From JACQFZ01 sp036396275 (GTDB lineage Bacteria; Pseudomonadota; Gammaproteobacteria; Acidiferrobacterales; Sulfurifustaceae), in NCBI GenBank assembly GCA_036396275.1, contig DASWLD010000048.1, positions 1 through 28,762 on the forward strand: a DNA stretch of 28,762 bases. The letters run 5' to 3'. The notes below the pieces were generated by a model that worked only from the letters and a program-made list of their open reading frames with translations, was not told the DNA's origin and did not search any database. The translations under genes and the position numbers were made by a program. Shown one piece after another: positions 24,901 to 28,762 of the stretch; positions within the stretch are counted from its first letter, which is position 1; the number at the start of each line of letters is the position of its first letter.

Positions 24901-27597
24901 GCGTTTGAGACCATCGCGCGCCAGCTCCGCGCGGAGCACGATAAATTCGCGCTTCCCGAACATGGGCACGCGACTGCCGAGCAGGCGCGCCCGCCGGCGC
25001 CGCGCGCGCCGGCTCCCATTCCGGCGGCGGTGCCGCCGGCACCGGGCGTCGACGACGAGCCGACCATCGCGTGGGACTCCGCCGACACCGACGACGCGCC
25101 CCTCGCGCCGGAGCCGGCCGTCGACTCCGGCATTGATCCCGAGTTGCTCGAAATTTTCCAGGAGGAAGCGACCGACATTCTCGATCACGTCGAACAGGCG
25201 CTTCGCCACTGGCGCGCGCGACCCGACGACATGGGCACGGTGCTCGAATTGAAGCGCGCGTTGCATACGCTCAAGGGTGGCGCGCGCATGGCGGGGTTGA
25301 TGACCATGGGCGACATCAGCCATCACACCGAGTCGCTGTTGATGCAAGTCGAAAGCCGCGTGCTCATGCCGAGCAGTGTGCTGTTCGATCTGCTCGAGGA
25401 AACGCATGACGCCCTGGTGTCGATGCTGAATCGCATCGCGCGCGGACGGCCGCCGGTCAGCGTCGACGCGTTGCTGGCGCGCCTGACCGCGACGCTCGAT
25501 GATTCGGAAATGCCAAGCCCGGTGCGCCCGGTGGCCGCGGCTGCGCAGCCGTCCCCATCGGCAATGCCGGAAAAATCCGAACCGCCGGTTCCGGCGTCTG
25601 CGCCGCCACCGGTCACGGCGGCTGCGCGGACCGAGCCGGTACCGCCGCCTCGGCCGATGAGCAGGCCGGCGCAACCACCGGCCGCGAAGCCGCGGAGCGC
25701 ACCGGCCGCCGCCGAGGTTGCCGGCGCGACAGAAAGCCCGCCGTCCACGGCCGAAGAGCCCTGGGTCGACCGGCGCGAGCGCCCCGGCCAGATTCGCGTC
25801 AACACCGGTTTGCTGAACAACCTGGTTAACTACGCCGGCGAGGTGTCGATCGCGCGCTCGCGTATGGAACAGCAGATCTACGGCTTCCGCGACAACCTCG
25901 CCGAACTGCGCCGCAACGCCGTGCGTTTTCGCGATCAGTTGCGCGATCTCGAAATTCAATCGGAGTCGCAGATCCTTTATCGCTTGGATCAAAGCGATCC
26001 GTCATCGAGCGAGTTCGACCCGCTCGAGTTCGACCGCTTCTCGCGGCTACAGCAGTTGACGCGCAGCCTGACGGAAAGTCTGCACGACTTGACCACGATT
26101 CAGCTCAACATGGGCAATTTCGTGGGCGAAGCCGAAGCGGTGCTGCAGCAGCAGGCGCGGCTCAACACCGAACTGCAAGAAGGCTTGATGCGCACGCGCA
26201 TGGTCGAGTTCGGCACCCAAGCGGCGCGGCTGCGCCATATCGCGCGGCAAACGGCGCGCGAACTCGGCAAGCGCGCCGAACTCGATATTATCGGCGGCGA
26301 GGTACAGATCGACCGCACCGTGCTCGATCGCATGATCAGCCCGTTCGAGCACATGATTCGCAACAGCTTGGACCACGGCATCGAAACCGCGCCCGAGCGC
26401 GTGCGCCTCGGCAAACCGCCGCTGGCCCGCATCTCCGTTACGGCAAAGCAGGAAGGCAATGAAATCGTGATTCGCTTCGCCGACGACGGCGCCGGCATGA
26501 ACGTCGAGAAGATCCGCGCGAAGGCGATCGAGCGCGGACTGATTTCGGTCGACGCCAACCTGACCGAAGACGACGTCTTGCAGTTCGTGCTGCTTTCCGG
26601 CTTTTCGACCGCCTCGCGCGTGACGCAACTTTCTGGCCGCGGCGTCGGCATGGACGTGGTGCACAGTGAAGTGAAGCAGCTCGGCGGCAGCATGTCGGTC
26701 AACACCGAAGCGGGGAAGGGTACAACCTTCGTCATCCGCCTGCCGCTGACGCTGTCGATCACGCAAGCATTGATGCTGTACGTCGGCGATCAGCAATTCG
26801 CCATGCCGCTCGCGGCGGTGTCGAACATCATCGAATGCGCGCCCGAGCAATTGAACCGCCTCGGCGTCGGCAAGAACCCGCTGTTGAATCACAACGACAA
26901 GCTGTATTCGTTCATGAATCTGGGAGCGCGCCTCGGTATCGCATCCGCCGGGCGCGACGGCCGCAAGGTTCCGGTGCTGCTCGCGCGCGCCGGCGCGCGC
27001 GAGGTCGCGATTCAAGTCGACGGGTTGGGCGGCACGCGCGAAATCGTGATCAAAGCGCTCGGTCCCCAGCTCGCTGACATTAAGGGGTTGGCCGGCGCTA
27101 CCATCATGGGCGACGGCCGCGTGGTACTGATTCTTGACGTGGCCGGCCTCTGGTACGTCGAAGAGGCGCTGCACGTCGAGCATGCGGAGCGGCCGGCGCT
27201 CGCGGAGGAAGTGCGCACGCGGCCCGTCATCATGGTTGTCGACGATTCGCTCACGGTGCGAAAGGTCACCGGCAAGCATCTGCAGAAGCGCGGCTTCGAC
27301 GTCATGGTGGCGAAGGACGGCATCGACGCGGTCGAACAGTTGCGCACGCGCGTTCCGGATCTCATGCTGGTCGATATCGAGATGCCGCGCATGGACGGCT
27401 ACGAACTTACCGGTCGCGTGCGCGGCGACCCGACGTTGAAACACATTCCCATCATCATGATCACCTCGCGCGCCGGCGAGAAGCATCGCACGCGCGCGCT
27501 CGATCTCGGCGTGAACATCTACATGAGCAAGCCGTACCAGGAGGAAGACCTGTTCAATAACGTCGACACCCTGTTGGCGCGCGGCCGTCCGCACTAA
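21994..27597 (+). CDS. chpA: Hybrid chemosensory histidine kinase ChpA/PilL
   Basis: The 1867-residue cytoplasmic CheA-type hybrid kinase controls type IV pilus function. The N-terminus is a FimL-like/degenerate phosphotransfer domain (HQVVG at 51). Further phosphotransfer-type helices are HKIAG (356), a weak one near 470-510, HTLKG (759), HTLQG (900, Lys replaced by Gln) and HTLKG (1091). Pro/Ala-rich linkers lie near 680-710, 995-1030 and 1175-1256. The kinase core follows: N box FEHMIRNSLDHGIE (1451-1464), DDGAGM (1497-1502) and SGRGVGMD (1547-1554). Then come a CheW-like domain (from about 1587) and a receiver domain (about 1744-1862) with phospho-acceptor Asp1794 in LVDIEMPRMDGYEL. It is shorter than the 2472-residue P. 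aeruginosa ChpA. A GAGAGG ribosome binding site precedes the ATG. Confidence 0.95.
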   Translation: MSTYRKVDPSTLGWVKSEIDETLKQARLALENFVENPADRSRLRFCITHLHQVVGTLLMVELDGAAFMAREVESLAEALIEDKAPASQAALESLTRGILVLPDYLARLQYGDPDVPFKHLQLLNELRAARKAEPIAELEFFNPDLSVRPPPVAGRERLADSEFAALARQQRAAYQGALLNWLRDTGNVEPLGTIAGVLDELQSNASTGVLEQLFWVAGGLLEGMIAGELEPTSERKKHLARLDQQIKKIVDGVEKSVLRSTCEALVRSILHDLARAQSAAPKIAQLKQAFRLDELLGESVDDVDLDAPDRPSPEVLKSVAVALGKEVEQAQDMLATAFDARKTDAKSLAPLMESLHKIAGTVEMAGAPVLKQVVDELISTCAALGEGRIASSDAAAMPIAQALLAVESGARELHRADAQWQQQVDQAIMGLRALHGETGVPGAHGIEVSDAALTEAEYQQLLGVVAGEVGVNLGRIEEALEGFATHTTQLDRLDDVPRQLEQIQGALQILGAERAVELALVTRRHIDQVRDRAIAVDSDVLDALAICVGTLGAYVDGLKAGRKNIDSLVESALREVDIAVKEKVGRATRAQDPVGALRERLDAWFGEPADVLTRSQVQEQLARVVALPSLDSTKSEMIAKECARLIDLVADDPSSLSEEVEQTLRVSCDALGAQLAPQADVAEEPPTVAAPPAVARPRPAPVASATPAAAPDEAFDQEILEIFIEDARDVYGNVVREYANWSADPSNTSALAELRRGYHTLKGSGRMVGATQIADLAWAVENVLNHVRDGKIAASPEVIAVVAESQVLLPDMIGELEGGPGPAGDTAALAARAQALVERRGKSAPVTRADAALPKLDGVLLEIFTNEAQGHIAGIRAQIAESRDTGSAYQVTPALTRAIHTLQGNARSLGIRVMAESCAESERLLHALQVQHLPLRPEHLELLEHFAATVENLVERVGGEGAESGEIARAFETIARQLRAEHDKFALPEHGHATAEQARPPAPRAPAPIPAAVPPAPGVDDEPTIAWDSADTDDAPLAPEPAVDSGIDPELLEIFQEEATDILDHVEQALRHWRARPDDMGTVLELKRALHTLKGGARMAGLMTMGDISHHTESLLMQVESRVLMPSSVLFDLLEETHDALVSMLNRIARGRPPVSVDALLARLTATLDDSEMPSPVRPVAAAAQPSPSAMPEKSEPPVPASAPPPVTAAARTEPVPPPRPMSRPAQPPAAKPRSAPAAAEVAGATESPPSTAEEPWVDRRERPGQIRVNTGLLNNLVNYAGEVSIARSRMEQQIYGFRDNLAELRRNAVRFRDQLRDLEIQSESQILYRLDQSDPSSSEFDPLEFDRFSRLQQLTRSLTESLHDLTTIQLNMGNFVGEAEAVLQQQARLNTELQEGLMRTRMVEFGTQAARLRHIARQTARELGKRAELDIIGGEVQIDRTVLDRMISPFEHMIRNSLDHGIETAPERVRLGKPPLARISVTAKQEGNEIVIRFADDGAGMNVEKIRAKAIERGLISVDANLTEDDVLQFVLLSGFSTASRVTQLSGRGVGMDVVHSEVKQLGGSMSVNTEAGKGTTFVIRLPLTLSITQALMLYVGDQQFAMPLAAVSNIIECAPEQLNRLGVGKNPLLNHNDKLYSFMNLGARLGIASAGRDGRKVPVLLARAGAREVAIQVDGLGGTREIVIKALGPQLADIKGLAGATIMGDGRVVLILDVAGLWYVEEALHVEHAERPALAEEVRTRPVIMVVDDSLTVRKVTGKHLQKRGFDVMVAKDGIDAVEQLRTRVPDLMLVDIEMPRMDGYELTGRVRGDPTLKHIPIIMITSRAGEKHRTRALDLGVNIYMSKPYQEEDLFNNVDTLLARGRPH

Positions 27598-27621
27598 CGG
27601 CCGGCGGCCGACCAGCCGAGC

Positions 27622-28065
27622 ATGGCCGATTCCAGCCAATATCTTTGCTTGATCGTGGATCAGGCGGAATACCTGCTTCCAAGCAACGCCAGCGTTGCCA
27701 TCGAGCAGCGCGACGCGCTCACGGCGGAAAGAGGTCTCGGCGCGGTGGTCGCGTGGCGCCAAACACGCCAGGGACGCTGGCCGGCCTTTGGTCTCAACGC
27801 TTTCTTTCAGGTCAGTCGCCCGGCGCATTGGCAGCGTGCCGTGTTTCTCGACGGCGGCACCGACGCAGTCGGTCTGGTGGCGGACGAGGTACGCCTCCTG
27901 GGGCGCACCGACGCGCATGTCGTCCCGTTCGCGCCGCTCGGACCGCCGCCCACGCGTTTCGGCCATCTGTTCAACGCCGCCTGGGTGGACGGTCAAAGCG
28001 TAACCCTCGTGCTCGATCCGCGCAGCCTGGTCGGTTACCTGCGTAGTCTCGGAGGTTCGGCATGA
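27622..28065 (+). CDS. CheW-like protein, diverged
   Basis: The 147-residue protein starts 24 bases after chpA and overlaps the next gene by four bases (ATGA), so it belongs to the chemosensory operon. LCLIVDQAEYLLPSNASVAIEQRD looks like the first strands of a CheW domain, and later parts (VGLVADEVRLLGRTDAHVVPF) fit the second half. The central CheW motif corresponding to GxxNxRGxxxPxxD is degraded to AFGLNAFFQV. I read it as a diverged CheW-type adaptor. It occupies the position of chpB in P. aeruginosa but is not a methylesterase: it has no Ser-His-Asp esterase motifs and is far too short. Function is not established. Confidence 0.6.
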   Translation: MADSSQYLCLIVDQAEYLLPSNASVAIEQRDALTAERGLGAVVAWRQTRQGRWPAFGLNAFFQVSRPAHWQRAVFLDGGTDAVGLVADEVRLLGRTDAHVVPFAPLGPPPTRFGHLFNAAWVDGQSVTLVLDPRSLVGYLRSLGGSA

Positions 28066-28517
28066 GCGCGGTCGACGATCGCATTCACAGTCTGGAGATT
28101 CCGCTCATCGGTTGCTCGCTCTTGGTGCCGAGCGCGGCGGTGGCGGAAGTCACCAATCCGACCACGCTTCATCCCGTGCCGGGCGGGCCGGCCTGGCTGC
28201 TCGGCGTGGTCGGCTGGCGGGCGCAGGCGGTGTCGCTGGTATCGTTCGAAGGAATGATCGGCAAGGCGGTGTCGAACCCGCAGCCGACCTCGAAGATCGT
28301 CGTGTTCTATCCCGTCTCCGGGCGGCGCGCGGGCGATTTCTACGCCATCTTGTCGGCGTCCGAACCGCGCCCGCAGTCGGTCAGCGCGAACACGCTGGAA
28401 ATCGAAGACCCTTCGCTGCTTCCCGATTCCCCGTTAATCGCCACGGGCGTACGCATCAAGAGCCGCTCGATGATGATCCCCGATTTCGACGCGCTGCACT
28501 CGGCGTTTTATCCATAA
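28062..28517 (+). CDS. chpC: CheW-like adaptor ChpC
   Basis: The 151-residue protein is a CheW-type adaptor. The N-terminal strands SLEIPLIGCSLLVPSAAVAEV are followed by the ChpC-like WLLGVVGWRAQAVSLVSFEGMIG, which replaces the CheW motif, and by SKIVVFYPVSG and GVRIKSRSMMIPDFDAL. In P. aeruginosa, ChpC links additional receptors or signals to the Chp kinase. The start overlaps the preceding gene by four bases. It is the last gene of the cluster, and a hairpin-rich region follows. Confidence 0.8.
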   Translation: MSAVDDRIHSLEIPLIGCSLLVPSAAVAEVTNPTTLHPVPGGPAWLLGVVGWRAQAVSLVSFEGMIGKAVSNPQPTSKIVVFYPVSGRRAGDFYAILSASEPRPQSVSANTLEIEDPSLLPDSPLIATGVRIKSRSMMIPDFDALHSAFYP

Positions 28518-28540
28518 GACATAATTCAGTTTAAGGTAAA

Positions 28541-28559
28541 CCCCCGGCTCTGCCGGGGG
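28541..28559 (+). terminator. Possible transcription end hairpin of the chp operon
   Basis: An 8-pair GC stem with a TCT loop begins 24 bases after the chpC stop. It is followed by ACTCACC rather than a T run, so it would be an atypical terminator, and it may just be one of the repeats. Confidence 0.25.
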
Positions 28560-28627
28560 ACTCACCGAGGTTTGACCCCCACCTTCGCGGGGGCAGGCTC
28601 TATGCGGCGCTCGCTACAAATATATTT

Positions 28628-28664
28628 CCCTCCCCCTGGAAGGGGGAGGGCGAGGGTGGGGGTG
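28628..28664 (+). repeat. Hairpin repeat copy A
   Basis: A 10-base perfect stem (28628-28637 and 28641-28650, loop GGA) is followed by the tail CGAGGGTGGGGGTG. The arrangement of hairpin plus G-rich tail equals the copy at the gshB end. Confidence 0.75.
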
Positions 28665-28697
28665 CAGCGTTAACGGTGTGCACGGACCGCAACGTCT

Positions 28698-28734
28698 CAC
28701 CCCCATCCCAACCTTCCCCCATCAAGGGGGAAGG
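28698..28734 (-). repeat. Hairpin repeat copy B, inverted relative to copy A
   Basis: A 9-base perfect stem (28712-28720 and 28726-28734, loop ATCAA) is preceded by CACCCCCATCCCA, the complement of the G-rich tail. Copies A and B face each other tail to tail. Confidence 0.75.
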
Positions 28735-28762
28735 AGAAAAAATCCACCGTCTTCAGGCGGCT

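Larger units (their letters stand above)
28518..28762. repeat. Intergenic cluster of hairpin repeats
   Basis: No gene is seen in this stretch. It carries four strong inverted repeats. CCCCCGGC/GCCGGGGG (28541-28559) comes first after chpC and could end transcription, though no T-tract follows. ACCCCC..GGGGGC (28576-28593) has a CTTCG-containing loop. CCCTCCCCCT/AGGGGGAGGG (28628-28650) and CCTTCCCCC/GGGGGAAGG (28712-28734) have 10 and 9 perfect pairs. The last two, with their G-rich tails, are inverted copies of the element found at the gshB end. Confidence 0.75.

Noticed and set aside
22678..25992. Two minus-strand open frames of 557 and 538 codons
   Set aside because: Both lie antisense to the phosphotransfer part of chpA and show only compositional bias.
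26047..27996. 649-codon open frame on the minus strand
   Set aside because: It is a shadow of the chpA kinase core and receiver domain, rich in Arg and His with no domain signature.
28541..28734. CRISPR-like array at the right end
   Set aside because: The repeats are self-complementary hairpins of different sequence and spacing, not direct repeats with unique spacers.

Overview
The window looks like a high-GC chromosomal segment from a gammaproteobacterium with type IV pili. Gene order is the main evidence: yggT-proC / pilT-pilU / pyrC'-pyrB-pyrR-yqgF-yqgE-tonB-gshB / pilGHIJ-chpA-chpC closely follows the Pseudomonas aeruginosa PA0392-PA0413 neighbourhood. The glutamate-cysteine ligase is of the Acidithiobacillus type rather than the Escherichia type, which hints at an early-branching, perhaps sulfur-oxidiser-related lineage (inference, low certainty). 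No rRNA, tRNA, CRISPR array, prophage or insertion sequence was seen.

Layout. 1-449 (-): partial conserved membrane protein running off the left edge. 721-1549 (+): DUF455 ferritin-like gene broken by a single-base frameshift. 1546-6362 (-): a glycerophosphodiester phosphodiesterase, an AmpG-like muropeptide permease and a dynamin-family GTPase, all on one strand, with a dispersed inverted-repeat element between the last two. 6470-7962 (-): yggT and proC, with the usual upstream yggS missing. 8176-10364 (+): pilT and pilU retraction ATPases. 10436-14397 (-): a 35-residue single-span membrane protein, a non-catalytic dihydroorotase homologue, pyrB, pyrR, yqgF and yqgE, mostly joined by 4-base overlaps. 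14502-17756 (-): tonB, gshB and gshA. 18206-28517 (+): the Chp/Pil-Chp chemosensory cluster pilG, pilH, pilI, pilJ, a 1867-residue chpA, a CheW-like gene and chpC. 28518-28762: a GC-rich cluster of hairpin repeats without genes.

How the genes work together. PilT and PilU retract the pilus. The Chp pathway (PilJ receptor, PilI/ChpC CheW adaptors, ChpA hybrid kinase, PilG and PilH response regulators) controls extension and retraction. The TonB homologue sits where P. aeruginosa has TonB3, which is implicated in twitching. The pyr genes make pyrimidines: ATCase is probably held together by the inactive dihydroorotase, and PyrR is the regulator. gshA and gshB make glutathione.

Most interesting points: the dynamin/AmpG/phosphodiesterase grouping as a possible envelope-recycling module; absence of yggS, pilK and chpB from their usual places; a hairpin repeat that supplies the C-terminus and stop codon of gshB; the loss of both HxH metal ligands in the dihydroorotase; and a small membrane protein with a strong ribosome binding site.
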